A stretch of 64,000 bases of DNA from Peromyscus leucopus (GCF_004664715.2 NC_051083.1:117128534-117192533), one strand, 5' to 3'; positions 1 to 12,097 are shown, counted from the stretch's first letter. Made by a program: numbers and translations. The notes: a model not told the origin generated them from the sequence alone.

Positions 1-3000
1 GAATCCGGGCCACATCTTAGTTCTCTCATCACTTGGACTCTCTCACCACCTTCTCATCCTTCAGTATTTTTACCAGCAAAACACAGAAGCACATCCAGTC
101 TCTTGGGAATGGTCCTTTGTAATGTTATGCTGCAAAGGATTAGAAGGTCCCATTTGCCCTCAGTGGAATGAGGTGCTAGTAGGTAGATGACACATCGATT
201 GTAAATGTATAGGCCCTTCCAAAGGATCAAGACCAAATTCACTGACAAGCTGAGGTACTACTCTCCAACCAATCTTCCAGCCTTAATTCTCACTTCCTTC
301 TACTCCAGCTACACCAGAGAAAAACCCTAAATTCTTGCTCACCTCCACACCTTTACTTATACTTGTCTGCCAGCTTTCTCTCCCTTTCACATGATTCCTT
401 ATGTTCTTTCAAACTCAACTCAGTTTCTGATCACTCTAGTATGGGTTTCGTAGCTTTTCCTTTGTGTTTATATAACTTCCCGTACATACTACAATTAGTG
501 CTTGAACAGCATTACAGTCTAATTTTCCAGCTAGATGTCTATGTCCTTTCTATTGCCTCCTTTTCTTCACTCAATCCCAAGCATAGGAATACCAGCAGGT
601 ATTGTGCCCATTTGTTTTTGTATGGTCAGGGCCACGTAACAGACCCTAATTGAACACTAATTATGTACTGGGCACTGGGAGTTACCTGACCTCAAGTTGC
701 CAGGAGGAATCCTAACAAAGCACCCTGCCTAGGGTGAAGCTTCACAGGAGGGGGAGGTACCTCTGAAGTGAATTTAAATGACAAAGAAAGGGAAATAATT
801 ATGGGCTCAGAGATCAGCATGTGCAGAATATTAACTGCTTATTGAAACCTATCAAAGAAAAGGCACTGGACTAAGTGCTTCATGTGACTTTACAAAGGAC
901 TTTACAAAGGACTTTACAAAGTCCCAGACAGGCCTCAAAGACGAGAATGGTAGTTTGTGAGAACTGTAAAGTAGCTGGAATATAGGGTGCGGTAGGGGTT
1001 AATGGGAGCCAGGATCAGAGAAGGTTGGAGCCAGATGAGGAAAGGCTAGGTTAAAGTATTTGGCTTCACTGCTGCTCATTCCTCCCCAGAATCTAGGGGC
1101 ACCAAGGAGGACGTCTTTCTAACTTTTGGCTGGATACTGAGAAGACTGTAACTCTCCTTGAAGGAAGGCATACCACACTTCACTCCTTAAATTAAACCTA
1201 ATTCCAAACTCCTTTTTAGCAATCTTAAGCTAAATTATATCTTCTTTGTTTACATTTAGAAAGCCCTAGAATACATTATGCACGATTCCATAGGTGCTGC
1301 CCAAGTCATCATCATTGCCTACCTCCCTGGTCTATCTTTCTGGCTCCAGCTGTCATTCGAGATGAAGTGGTATGTGGGGGATAAGTAAAGCCAGAACAGA
1401 AAAAAAAATGGAGAGAGAAATTCATGGATCTACATTCTAAAAATCCCTGAAAGTAGGGTCTCAGATGTCGAGTAAGAGTGATCCAGAACTTAAAAATTCA
1501 CAGTCTTGAAATCCCTGTGCTTCTCTCATTATGGATTTAGTGTTTCAGTGTTGTGTGTCTCAAACAGGTTCAGAAATTGGCAGGAGCAGAGTGTGGCCAT
1601 TCTTAATGTACTACTGCATGCATATGTGGAAAAGAGCCAGTGTTTGACCACATTTGGGGAGACTCTCATTTCTTAGTTTTCAAGGAGTTGGTGGGGTATG
1701 TGAGTCTGAGATTGGTGGGGTATGTGAGTGTGAGTAATACATTGTCTTCCTGCACAAACAAAAAAGAAATGTTGAACAGGAGAGTGGGGGTGTGTTCCAA
1801 ATTTAGCTTTCTTTCCAACCTCTGCCCATATGGTTGGTGGTTTAAAAAAAATGATTACCAAGCCAACAAAGAGTAATCTGATATTAGGAGTTCCAGTCTC
1901 TGTGAAACCAGAGCTAATAGCAGCACACGGGATTCATTTGTCCCTAATGCCCTCTGATAGAGAAGCTGAACTCTCCAAGTGGTCCTCGCCTCTATGCCCC
2001 AGTGAGTTGGCCTATCAGCCTCCTGTCCACATTTGGGATGGGATTGATGAGATCTCCATTGGTTAAGTGAGACTTCAGAAGGAGCCTGTCAAACTTAATA
2101 AGGAACAAAGAGCTTTGAGAAAGAAAAAGTTAATGGATCTGGTTAGTAGTCTTCGAGTTAAGGAAGTTTCCGAGACTAGGATTCCTAGAAATCACAGTGA
2201 CTAAAACTGAGCTCTTTCATTTGTTAGCATAACTTTGGAAGACAGGAACTTCTCTCCGTGGTAGAAAGAGCTACTGCTTTAAGCTGAGAGCCCTGAAGGA
2301 TGAAGGAAGGATGAAGGAAAGAAAACAAATCTTCCCAATGTACCTCCTCGATGCAGTGGTATGCTAGTAAATATTTAACAATGGGCTCTCAAAACAAGAA
2401 GTATGCATGTCCTTTCATTTTAAGTTTTATTGGAATAAAGGATGTGCAACAACTGATTTATAGATAAAATAGATGATATACTTTATAATAAATTTCATCT
2501 ATGAATTGGTTTTTACAGAATGCTTTCACTGACCTTTTCTTTGCCAGGCTTGTATCCATGACTAAACTATACTGCAACTGGTAAACAAGTACAATTCCTA
2601 CAGGAAGAGCAGTTGATATATTGGTCTACATTAAGGAACCTCATGAAAGTGAAGAAACAAAAGCATTAGCTGGGACTTCACTCCATCTGTGACCAGAGTG
2701 AGATATTTACTACTAGATAACAGTTTTCAGATTCTGGAAGAATATTTCCTCAAATGGTGTGCTACTCGCGATGAGATGGCTATATAGCTACACAGCACAA
2801 TTACAAGTGCAAGCTATACTACTAACATTTCCCCCATCACTCCCTTAAGTCTGGATTCTAGGCAATCAACACAACAATAACTTGAGCCCCGATTTACTGT
2901 GCTTGCTGACTTCTAAGGGAGTAACTACTTCCATCAGGGCAACATCAAGCTACAGACACGCTGGCACTTGATGCACAGGGGGAAAGTATATAGTATTTCT

Positions 3001-4670
3001 GCACACAGACACAACAGACAGTTATACCATGTGACACAGTAATTGGGACGGGATGAGCTTGGAGAATCACCCTTCTTTGAATAGAATTTATTTGATTACA
3101 AATTTATGAAGTTTAATTGTTATTAATAATGGCTATGTCTAACAACTGGCTCACAGAAATTCTGAAAATGTTAACAACTGGCTTTTATGACACAATGCCA
3201 CTCAACCTAAGTAGACCACTGCCCTCCTCCCATTTAGACTGCTTTGGGGCGGGTCCCACCAAAGTAAGGAGGGCTGCCAAGCAGACATACACAGAACAGG
3301 CTACTCCTCCCTGCTCCAAGTGTGCTCTGTTACTTTCTGCTTATTGCGGATCTGTAAGAAGATAACGGAAACTGAAAGGCAGCACTTAAACTTTTATAGC
3401 GTCTCCACAGATACTTTGCTTTGTGAATCTTGTGATTAAAAACTGTGGTTTATTTTGGAGGGCCTTTCTGCTAGCTGCTTTTTTTCCTAGTAATGTCTCT
3501 TATTATACTGTACAAAAGTATTAGTCCATTATAGCTTTGACGGAGGGAGTTCTGCATCATAGATTACTTGAGATACACTAGTCTTTTCTGTGTGACCAAA
3601 AGCAGATCCAAGAGGGTAGTGTAGCTAGAGATGAGTGTGAACCCGGTAACCCTGATCTTGATAATTCAGCCACTTAGGCTAATCACTTGAGGCTGGAACA
3701 GAGGCTCTATCCCTAGTCTGCCTTTCTCACACAGGCACAGGAAGGCTACAGCCTGGAGATAATTGGGGAGAACTAAGATCTATTGTCTCACAGAAGCAAG
3801 ACAACCCCAGAGGCTGTGAGTGACAGAGGATCCTGAAAAGACTCGCTCTCTGGTTAAAAAAAAAAATCTCTGCTGTTCTTAAGGATCCATTTGCTTAGAA
3901 AAAGTTATAGGAGATCAGAGTTGATGACATGTGCTCAAATATAAATGACCAGAGAGATTCTGCTCTCCATTTTTCTTTCTTTCCTCTAGGCTGAAAAGCT
4001 GCCATGGTTGTTTGTTCCCACCATCATTATTTTCTTTTGCTCTACTTCCAGACAACCATGACACCCAGAGCTTTTCAAAATCTTGGAAATCTAGAGTCCT
4101 TGCCAGAGCTATTAATCCACACTCACCTATGTCCATTGGATTAACCTTCCAAATATAGTTTCTTTAATGAATAGCCACATTCCTCTATAGTCAGGGAGCT
4201 GTCTCCTAGGACAAGCCACTGAGGAATTGCTCAAAAAGTAGGCAAGTTCACTCTTCTGTCAGTCAAAGTCTGAGTCCTTAGAAATTCCATGCATTGCTTC
4301 TAGTTCTCTCTTATTCCAAGTGCAAGATGTCTAAACAAGGGACAACATCCATCTCTTTCATTCTTACCTTGTGTAGGCTAACACTGGTACTTACTTTCCC
4401 TGTCTTCCCACTGTCACTGTTTCAATTCTTCTGGATGCTCTTAGCTATAGACGCTCACTCAGTGCCTGTCCTGACTCCCCTGCTTGACTGAGTCCTACTC
4501 CTTTGTGGACTAGAACAGGGATCTCCTGCCCCAGTTCTTACAAGTTCAGCTGTGGCAAGCTGGAGGGGGCTTGGAAGGAATCATTTCTTAAGACAGTGAG
4601 AGTGGGATACTTTGCTCCCCTGCTAAATATGGGGTAAAAGCAAGCCATTATGAAAATCTAACACCGCACA
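1..4670. other. Intronic stretch, mostly unclassified
   Basis: No gene is recognised. Only small features stand out: a 12-bp triplicate at 886-921, a short GGATGAAGGAA reiteration near 2294-2320, an IRF-like GAAACTGAAA at about 3368, and a possible L2 3' fragment near 4340-4520. The open frames here are short and lack codon structure. Confidence 0.6.
886..921. repeat. 12-bp unit tandem triplicate
   Basis: Three exact head-to-tail copies of GACTTTACAAAG. Perfect identity suggests a recent slippage event, with no other structure around it. Confidence 0.95.
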
Positions 4671-4671
4671 T

Positions 4672-4762
4672 AGGGGTTGCAGATGAAGCTCAGTGGTAGA
4701 GTGCTTAGTTAGCAATCATGATGCCCTAGGTTCCATCATCAGTACTGTGAAAACCAAACCAG
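4672..4762 (+). mobile_element. ID SINE (tRNA-derived)
   Basis: Recognisable ID core: GGGGTTGCAGATGAAGCTCA, then GTGGTAGAGTGCTTA and CCCTAGGTTCCATC, ending in an A-rich tail. It is diverged, hence old. It faces the minus-strand ID about 40 bp to its right. Confidence 0.8.
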
Positions 4763-4804
4763 CACTGCACATGGATAATTAGAATATCTATCTACTTACT
4801 TTGT

Positions 4805-4879
4805 GATACTGGGGATGGAGCCCAGGGCTTCCCACATGGTAGATAAGCATTTTACCACTGAGCTTTCTGCCTCAGTCCT
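4805..4879 (-). mobile_element. ID-related SINE, reverse orientation
   Basis: Plus-strand text reads as the complement of an ID/B4 5' part: ACTGGGGATGGAGCCCAGGG followed by TTTTACCACTGAGCT. With the preceding plus-strand ID it makes an inverted SINE pair. Confidence 0.75.
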
Positions 4880-4933
4880 GAAATGGGTGTTGAAATGACA
4901 GCTACTAAACAGATTGGGGAGAGGAAAGGTTGG

Positions 4934-5430
4934 GGACTGATAGCTGAGTCCTTAAGGGAAAACAGGGAGCAGAGGACCCAGAACAAATAGAGCCTCCTCA
5001 TTTGTAGCTCATTGATGGACATGATCAGCAATATAATTACCAAGTAAATAAATGTGGAGTAAAGAGAGGCTTTCCTCCAAATTCTGGTGTCTGGGATAGT
5101 CTGAGAGCAGGAGGAAATCTCATTAGCACCTTCAGGATAAAAAGTGTAGATATAGGATGAAAAAGACATGCGGGAAACCCTCCCAGGAGCTCATGGGTAC
5201 TTGGGCAAATCACTTTACTCTGAAAGCCATCCTGAAGGTGCTAATGAGATTTCCCCCTGCTTTCACACACAGACTGCCTGCAGATACCAGTATTTGTAGG
5301 GCAACCTCCACTCTGTTGTTATGTACTTGGTAATTATATCACTGCTTAAGTCCACCCACAAGTTACAAATTAAGAGAGTCTATGCTAGCACTCCTGTTCT
5401 TACCTTAAAGGCTTACTTGGTATCAGCCAT
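4934..5430. repeat. Imperfect inverted repeat, ~200-bp arms, 90-bp loop
   Basis: The arm 5107-5138 is the reverse complement of 5229-5260 at 31 of 32 positions (ATCCTGAAGGTGCTAATGAG shared). Similarity continues outward with gaps: TACTTGGTAATTATAT is shared at about 5030 and 5325, and further matches reach about 4934 on the left and 5430 on the right. The spacer is 5139-5228. I do not recognise the repeat family of the arms. Transcribed in GPC3 pre-mRNA, it could fold into a long stem. Confidence 0.85.
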
Positions 5431-5515
5431 GTACATTAGGACTTTTTTAAAATAAAAAGATAAAAATGAGAAAGTATATTTGGAAATTATCAGAACCGTA
5501 AATTAAAAAAATCTG

Positions 5516-5699
5516 GACATAGTGGCTGTCATGTATAATCCTAGCACTTGAGAGCCTGAGGCAGGGAGGATTGCCATGGGTTTGAGGTAAACCTAGGCTA
5601 CTTAGTAAGTTCTAGACAAGCCTGGGCTACAGTATGGGATCCTGTCCCAAACAAACAAACAAACAAACAAACAAACAACAAAATAACAACAAACAAACC
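5516..5699 (+). mobile_element. B1-type SINE with (AAAC)n tail
   Basis: 7SL-derived text: ATAATCCTAGCACTTGAGAG, GAGGCAGGGAGGATTGCC, GCCTGGGCTACAG, then CCTGTCCC and an AAAC-rich tail from 5648. It is diverged, an old B1 or proto-B1 copy. Confidence 0.85.
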
Positions 5700-7200
5700 A
5701 AAGTAAAAATTTAAGTTAAGCCAAACCCATGGATCATTTTGCCAGATCACCATTTTTCCCTCGGGGAAACTTCCAATCACAGCATTGATTTAAGTAGAAA
5801 TCCCCATCGCTCTTTCTGTTCTGATACCTTATCTAGCAGGAGCGATCATCCCATTTGATGGCACACGAACTCACTCTCCCAGACCCCTAAGGATGTTAGC
5901 CCAAAGGATTGCCCCATTTCTGCTTGCCGGCATGGATAGAGGTTTTGACCTTGCTACTTTCAGGCTGGTTCTTCCTCTACTTATTTCTTAGCTGAGGACT
6001 GCCCTGGGATGTCCCCTTCCTTTCTATCTATACTTACAAACTTTAATTGAGGCTGTCACTGAATTGGTCAGCATTGCTTCTTTCCAGAGAAAACCAACTG
6101 CAACTCAGGTAGCCAAATTCATAATTAATATATTCTTTTTACTGTAAATATGATTACAAAATATAGTAATAAATACTATAAAAATATAATGTTAAAAACA
6201 TTCACATTACCTGTAATATTAACCTCATTCTTAGTTCTATGTGTAAAAAGAGCAGAAGGAGAACACATAAAGAATTACCCTAGATATAAAGGCATCATAC
6301 CCCATGGTTCCTATAGGGCAGTATCACAAGACCTGGAGAATCAAACCTAAGAATAATCTCATCCCAGATAAAAAAAACTCCTCAAAACACCTCAAATTGT
6401 GGCAACATTCTAAGACGATTTCTGCTTTTCTTCCTCTCATCTATCACCAGCTTACCTAGGTTAACTCCCTAGTCAAAACTAAGACGTTGGGAAGGCTCCT
6501 TTCTTGGTATCTGTCTCAATTGGCAGATAATATCACTGCTAAAGCTTACATCTAAGTCCTTCTTTGTAAGCCCAGGAGCTATACAAAGCTCTAGGGGGAG
6601 TAGAGATTGGCTGTCTTGTCAATCTATTAGCAAGAAGCACCTGCTCTCTGTGTGAAGAGTGTTATTATAGTGAGCTTTGCTTCCTCTGGCTTCCCCGCGG
6701 TATTAACTCCCTAAAAGCAAAGACCTAGACATGAAAGCAGGCTGCTTGTAGAATGGAAAGCATCAAGGGCCCTTTCTTGACCCTCCTCAACAAGTTGTCC
6801 ACCCTTGCCCTCACTGCCCCACTCCCACCAAAGAAAACAAAATGTAACTAGCCGTGATTCTTTCAAGATGTAGGTACCTACTACTGTGGACACTCTGGTT
6901 ATTTGCAGAACTCGGCAGACATAGTTGTCATTGTTCAAATACTTTCTCACTTTAGACCACCCTGGGCTAAAAACAAATTAATGAGTAACTGAATGCCCCC
7001 TTTTCAGGGGGATGGAGGAGAGAACACATGCATAATGAAATTTACTGGACAGAACATTTGGATCACATTTGTTAAATTTATTTTAGTTAAAGGCTTTGGC
7101 AAATAAAAATAATTTAGATCCCAATAGTACTAAATGATAGTCATGATATTTAAAATGGGCATGCTAGTTTATAATTTTACAAATCTGTTCTATCCACCAT
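5700..7200. other. Unclassified intronic sequence
   Basis: AT-rich around 6120-6210. No repeat family, RNA gene or coding frame could be supported. Confidence 0.5.
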
Positions 7201-7209
7201 TCATGTGCT

Positions 7210-7365
7210 TCAACATCCAATGGGCTGGGCAGGCATTTTATCAGCACTTTCAGAGATGCAGACACTAAAGCTTAGTGGAGCTCAGGGATCTAAAAGTCAC
7301 AGCATTACAAAGAGGCAGAGACAGAACTGGGACCTAGTTTCCTTGACTTTGTGGACTCCATGATT
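7210..7365 (-). mobile_element. MIR-like fragment
   Basis: The order of motifs fits a reverse MIR: a degraded stretch with GATGCAGACACTAAAGC, then GTCACAGCATTACAAAGAGG and CAGAACTGGGACCTAG. It is ancient and weakly conserved. Confidence 0.6.
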
Positions 7366-8044
7366 TTTTTTAATATCTCAAGTTTCAGTGCTCTACATAT
7401 TGAGAACATGCCAGTTGCTCATTAGACAGGATCTACTTCCTAGTAGATAGACAAGGTCCTTCTGCATTGAAGCTACGTATTCAAGGAACTGATATCCTAA
7501 TAAATGTTTGGAGAGAGTCAGAACAAGATCTTGCCTGAGAGTTCCAAACATGGATTACTTAGCGAGAAGCAACCTACAACATACGTGCCAAAGAGTACAG
7601 GGGAAGTAAAACTAGGTTGCTCAGACTGCAGAATCCATCTTGGGAAACTGTCACAGTTTTGACTGTATTTGTGGCTAACTGGTCAGTATAGATAGATAGA
7701 TTATTGCTTCTAATGTATTTCAAGCTCTGCATTGGACTCAACATGTCTCCCATTAAAACAACCCAGGATGTTCATTCCTCCATAAGCTGCTCTCGATCTG
7801 AAGATGTCACCTGGGATAAAAGGCCTATCATAAAGTTCCTCCGCTGCTTTTATCCCTTTCACTAGACCAACCCATCAATGCATTTCTTAATACACAGTGC
7901 TTACCAGCTCACATTTATTAGGATTTGACTTGACAGTTTAGAAGAATACACCATTGAAATATCCATCCCCTTTGTTATACCACAAGCTTGCCGGGAGTAC
8001 ACTTATAAGGTTGTACTTGATCATTTCAAAAATGTGGGGGCAAA

Positions 8045-8205
8045 GAGGTCAAATGTGGTGGCACAAGCATATAACCTACTATAATCTACTTAGGAAGCAG
8101 ATACAGAAAAAAAATCAGCAAATTCAAGGTGATTCTAGGCTACATAGTGTGTTGGGATACCAACCTGAGGTACGTGATACCCTATTCCAAGAAAAAAAAA
8201 AACAG
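8045..8205 (+). mobile_element. Degraded B1/B4-type SINE
   Basis: TGTGGTGGCACAAGCATATA opens it, CTAGGCTACATAGTGTG lies in the middle, and an A-rich tail follows TACCCTATTCCAAG. Heavily diverged. Confidence 0.65.
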
Positions 8206-8714
8206 AAATAAAAAATGAAAGTACATGGCTTCAAAATCGTTCTTAATCAGTATTTATTTGAAGTTATTTTACCTGTCAAGTATAAACTAACTGAAGAGAA
8301 AGAAGATGTGGTACAGAACTATTGGATCTGTTGTTGAGAAATCCTATAACCACTTCCACAAGACTGCTAGGAGGAGATGAGTGAACAGGAAAAGTCCAGT
8401 GCCTACCCCCCACAGAGAAGAATGGTAAAGGGACCTGGCACTGGCTAAGGTTTCATCTTCAGACTTGTCTAGTTAATGAACAAAGGACAGGTTTTCATTC
8501 TCAGTCCCCACATGCATGTCTGAGCGACTAGAAGTATCTTCAGAGCAAGCATTTTTAGAAGAAATATTTGTGGACACAAAGTACTCCATTGGTTTTAATA
8601 CTGGTTTAGGCTTTGGACTCAAGTTGACTAGGAAGAGGTCAGGATATATAGCTGCAGGCTAGCTACTTGTTTTAAAAGGCCTGTCACGTGTTTTGAATAA
8701 ACCGAAAAGGACAG

Positions 8715-8850
8715 GTCTTTATTTTGAGACAAGATCTCATGTGGCCCAGGCTGGTTTCAAACTCCCTATGTAGCCATATATTAGAAGATAACCTTGAATT
8801 TGTGATCCTGTCTCCATCTCCAAATGATAGGATGCCATGCATTTATCACA
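8715..8850 (-). mobile_element. B1/B4-type SINE, reverse
   Basis: TTTGAGACAAGATCTCATGT and GGCCCAGGCTGGTTTCAAAC on the plus strand are the complement of a 7SL-derived SINE, extended by a diverged internal part. A second B1 follows directly. Confidence 0.75.
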
Positions 8851-8855
8851 ACAGT

Positions 8856-8857
<2 letters not shown>

Positions 8858-8897
<40 letters not shown>

Positions 8898-9010
8898 AGA
8901 CAGGGTTTCTCTATGTTGTTTTGATGCCTGTCCTGGATTTTGCTCTGTAGACCAGGCTGGCCTTGAACTGGTTCTGCCTCCCGAGAGCTGGGATTAAAGG
9001 CGTGCACCCC
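8858..9010 (-). mobile_element. B1 SINE, reverse, with long poly(T)
   Basis: A 39-bp T tract (8858-8896) is followed by GAGACAGGGTTTCTCTATGT, GTAGACCAGGCTGGCCTTGA and GCTGGGATTAAAGGCGTGCA. It is the best preserved B1 here. The TTGATGCCTGTCCTGG segment differs from the usual mouse CTGGCTGTCCTGG and resembles cricetid B1, a weak clue to the host. Confidence 0.92.
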
Positions 9011-9059
9011 CCACCACCACCACCACCACCACCACCACCACCACCACCTCCACCACCAT
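9010..9059. repeat. (CCA)n microsatellite at the end of a B1
   Basis: Fifteen or so CCA/CAC trinucleotides, one interruption (CTC), grown out of the ACCACC-rich 5' end of the adjoining reverse B1. Confidence 0.95.
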
Positions 9060-9317
9060 CGCCCATCGACAGTGAGTTTCTAAGATAGTGCTAGTTTACA
9101 TTTATAGGCTCCTTGAGATCCTATCAGCATCATCAGAAACAAGAGAATACCACCCTTCATAGCAGGCATCTGGTTTTGAGTGTTGGGGTGCTGGGGACTG
9201 AGCTCTATGTTTTACATGGATCTTTTGTTTTAAATGTCCACAATTCTCTAAAAGAAGAAAGAGTGTTGCCCCCATTCTTCACACGTGGAAAAAGGAGGTG
9301 ATGAAGAACATGACTGC

Positions 9318-9702
9318 TGTGATGTGAATACTCATGTGCCTTCCAAAATTCACTCAGAAACTTAATTCCCAGCACAACACTACTGTGGTGGAGACAGTGG
9401 GGTGTTAGGGGGTGATAAGGATGTGTGAGCTCTGCTCCCATGTAGCAGATTAGTCCCTTACAAAAGGACTAGAGAGTACCAGACGTGCTCACTTTGTCCT
9501 TCCATCTCCTCTGCCAGGTGAGGAAACAGCATTTGCATTTTCTACCATCCAAGAGTACAACAAGGACTTTGACAGATGCCAGATGCTGCTGCTTTGATGT
9601 TGGACTTCCTAGCTGCCAGAACTGTGAGAAATTAATTGCTGTTCTTTATAAAAAACCCAGTCTAAAGATTTGTTAATAGCAGCACAAGTGGACTAAGACA
9701 CT
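9318..9702 (+). mobile_element. MaLR-type solo LTR (MLT1/ORR1 group)
   Basis: Shows the conserved order of the family: CCTTCCAAAATTCA near the start, CAGAACTGTGAGAAATTAAT, a short polyadenylation region and the terminal GTGGACTAAGACA. Non-coding remnant of an old ERVL-MaLR element. No internal part is attached. Confidence 0.8.
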
Positions 9703-9837
9703 CATGATGAGGAAAATGCACTACTCTTGGTAAGCCATTGTATAACAGCCATCTTACCAAAGTATTAAAGTCAACAACTAGAAAGGAATAGAAACCCTGA
9801 AGAATTCTATTTTCAACCTAGAAATCAGAATTGCAGT

Positions 9838-9965
9838 TCACTGGGCTTGGTGGTACATGTCTATAATCCCAGTTGAGACAGGAGGATTTGGGGCAGTTCA
9901 AGGCCACACTGGGCTATATTGTAAAACTTTGTCCCAAACATCCAAAAACCAAACAAGCCCTCAAA
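9838..9965 (+). mobile_element. Degraded B1/B4-type SINE
   Basis: GGGCTTGGTGGTACATGTCT, ATAATCCCAGTTGAGACAGG and TTCAAGGCCACACTGGGCTA identify a 7SL-derived copy. The left monomer is shortened. Confidence 0.8.
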
Positions 9966-10765
9966 ACATCAATAACAAGCCCATTCCTGAACAAACCAAA
10001 ATCTGCAAAACACAAACAAAGGAAAAAGATGGAAGAAAAGAAGGAGGGGATGGAAGGACCATTAAAAAGAGAAGCACCTGGCAGACTTTAGGACGAGTTT
10101 TATAAGTGACGATACCCCAGAAAGCGTGTACACATATGAAATCTTCTTGGTAATACCCTGCTGTACAAGTGTGCCCAGGGCAAGTGCAGGCAGTGCTTTG
10201 TAAGAAGGCTGAGTAGAAAAGTCAGAGTGGTTAGAATAGGACAAATCAGGTCCATTCTAAGTGGAAGCATATCTCAGAAGAGAACAGAGAACCTGCAAGG
10301 TTAGGGGGAAATATATTAAAAGGTATCCCCCAAAGACTCTTTTAAATGTTTGGCCAGGAACCACAGCCAAAGAAATGAGCACACAGGCTGTTGGCAGTAG
10401 ACAAGTCTGTAAGAATTGTCCAGGCATTGTCTTTATGTTACAGATGGAGAAATTGACTCCTACATAGTGGAAGGGACTTTGATTAGGACACAAGAGAGTT
10501 AGAAACAAAGCCCAAGAATAGAACCTGGTAGACTATATTACACGCGGTGTATCAAAAGAAGAGAAGAAGTGAGCCAGGAAAGACAGCCAATAGCATCACT
10601 CACTGGTTATGATGTAAAAGGTCTGTTCAGGGACAAAAGAAAGACACAAGAGAATTGAACAGACTCTAAGCCATGCTCTTTATTCCCAAGTTGTCTTCTG
10701 GGGGAGGCAATTTGCAGTACTAAATGAAATGGTAAATGCACATCATGTTCCAAGTCAAGTTGACT
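9966..10765. other. Unclassified intronic sequence
   Basis: A-rich purine stretch at 10015-10070, then unique-looking sequence. No gene or known repeat was recognised. Confidence 0.5.
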
Positions 10766-10769
10766 AAAT

Positions 10770-11345
10770 AAATGGATGATGATGAATCACCAGGACCACA
10801 TGGCATCTACCCAGATTTTGGATGAAATTATATAACAGCTAACCAATGTGTATAGCCTGTCATTCCAAATAGCTATTGTGCCATGAGTGTGACAGATTGG
10901 CAATGAGTTTCTTCTCTCCAAGAAGCTTTTTAAAGGAGACTCAATGAACCACAGGCTGGTAGAATCACTGATCATGTTAGGCACATGTAATACTTCAGAG
11001 GCAAGGCATAATTTCCCCTGTAAATTAAATGAATTACCTTCTGCATAGTGTTCTACACTTTACAAAGCCCTTAAGGTTAATCATGCCTAACAAACTGACT
11101 AGAATTCTTTTAAAGGGAAACCAAGGATGCAATAGAAGTACATTTTGAGAAAGCCTTTGACAAGGTCCCATGCCAAACACTGCTTACAAAAGTTAGGTCA
11201 CCTTGGAACTATAGAACTTTAAAAAATAGATAGGGACAAGTCTTAACAGGCAAGAAATCAAGAGTTAGAATAAGCAGAGAGACTTTTCTGGAGAAGTATG
11301 AATGGTGTTGTGTCCTGAGGGCCAGTGTTGGGATGAGAGAACATA
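10770..11345 (+). mobile_element. Fossil CR1/L3-type LINE, reverse transcriptase remnant
   Basis: Short translated islands keep the order of a CR1-clade reverse transcriptase: DESPGPHGIYP at about 10780-10815, where the family has a GPDGIHP-like motif; EVHFEKAFDKVP at 11135-11170, matching the KAFDKVP motif A region; and a later TGAGGGCCAGTGTTGGGATG segment where the family has its QGSVLGP-like turn. Stops and shifts lie between the islands, so it is dead. Such LINEs ceased activity very early in mammals. L3 rather than L2 is my best guess. Confidence 0.65.
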
Positions 11346-11764
11346 TTGGTGAATCATCTAGGCAACTTTTATAATTCAGATGGCTACAAAAGTTGTCAGA
11401 AACAGGTTGGGGGCATTCCTAACCAAAAATGCTTAGGACCCAAAGTGCTTCCTTCGGGTTTTGAAGTGTTTTTTCCAATTATAGGATATTTGTGTGGTCT
11501 TTACTGGTTTCTTATCTAAATATCTGACATTGTTTGAGCATTGTGTTGGCACTCAAAGGGTTTGAATTTCATGGTATTTTGGATTTTAGGATCTTAGATG
11601 AAGCATGTTCAGTCTGTAGAATAATACAAAACTGACTTTCATATTTTCATGGCTACATTGAGGAGCAAATAAAACATTTGTGTAGACTTGTTCAAGAGTA
11701 GCCTCTGAAACTAGACTGCCTGGGACTCAGTCCTAATTCTGCCCCATGGAACTAGGAATCGCTG

Positions 11765-12097
11765 TAGAGTAGGTCTTGAAAGCATTGGCAGAACTTACTT
11801 CAATAATTCAGAGAATTCTTTTTTTAAAAAACATAACCATTGGTTGTAAAAGATTTTAGGAGGGAAACAAAAATTATGGAGCACATAGTATATGCTAGTA
11901 AATGCCAAATATGATGGTAAATGCTTTGTCATAGAGTACGCCTTGAAAGCATTAGCAGAACTCATTTCAATAATTCAGAGAATTCCTTTTTTATAAAATA
12001 ACCATTGGTTTTAAAAGATTTGAGGAGGGAAACTAACAATCATGGAGCACCTAGTGTATGCTAGTACATGCCAAATATGGTGGTACATGCTTTGTCA
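11765..12097. repeat. Tandem duplication, 167-bp period, two copies
   Basis: Copy 1 is 11765-11931, copy 2 is 11932-12097. Both start TAGAGTA, share CAATAATTCAGAGAATTC and end ATGCTTTGTCA. I count about 20 differences, roughly 88% identity, with a small indel in the A/T run. The distal half of each copy is MIR-derived. Confidence 0.95.

Noticed and set aside
3240..3380. GGGGCGGGTCCC and IRF-like GAAACTGAAA considered as a regulatory element
   Set aside because: Single short matches without clustering or spacing logic; expected by chance at this window size.
4672..4762. tRNA-like promoter sequence, considered as a tRNA gene
   Set aside because: It matches the ID SINE, with no intact cloverleaf or anticodon arm.
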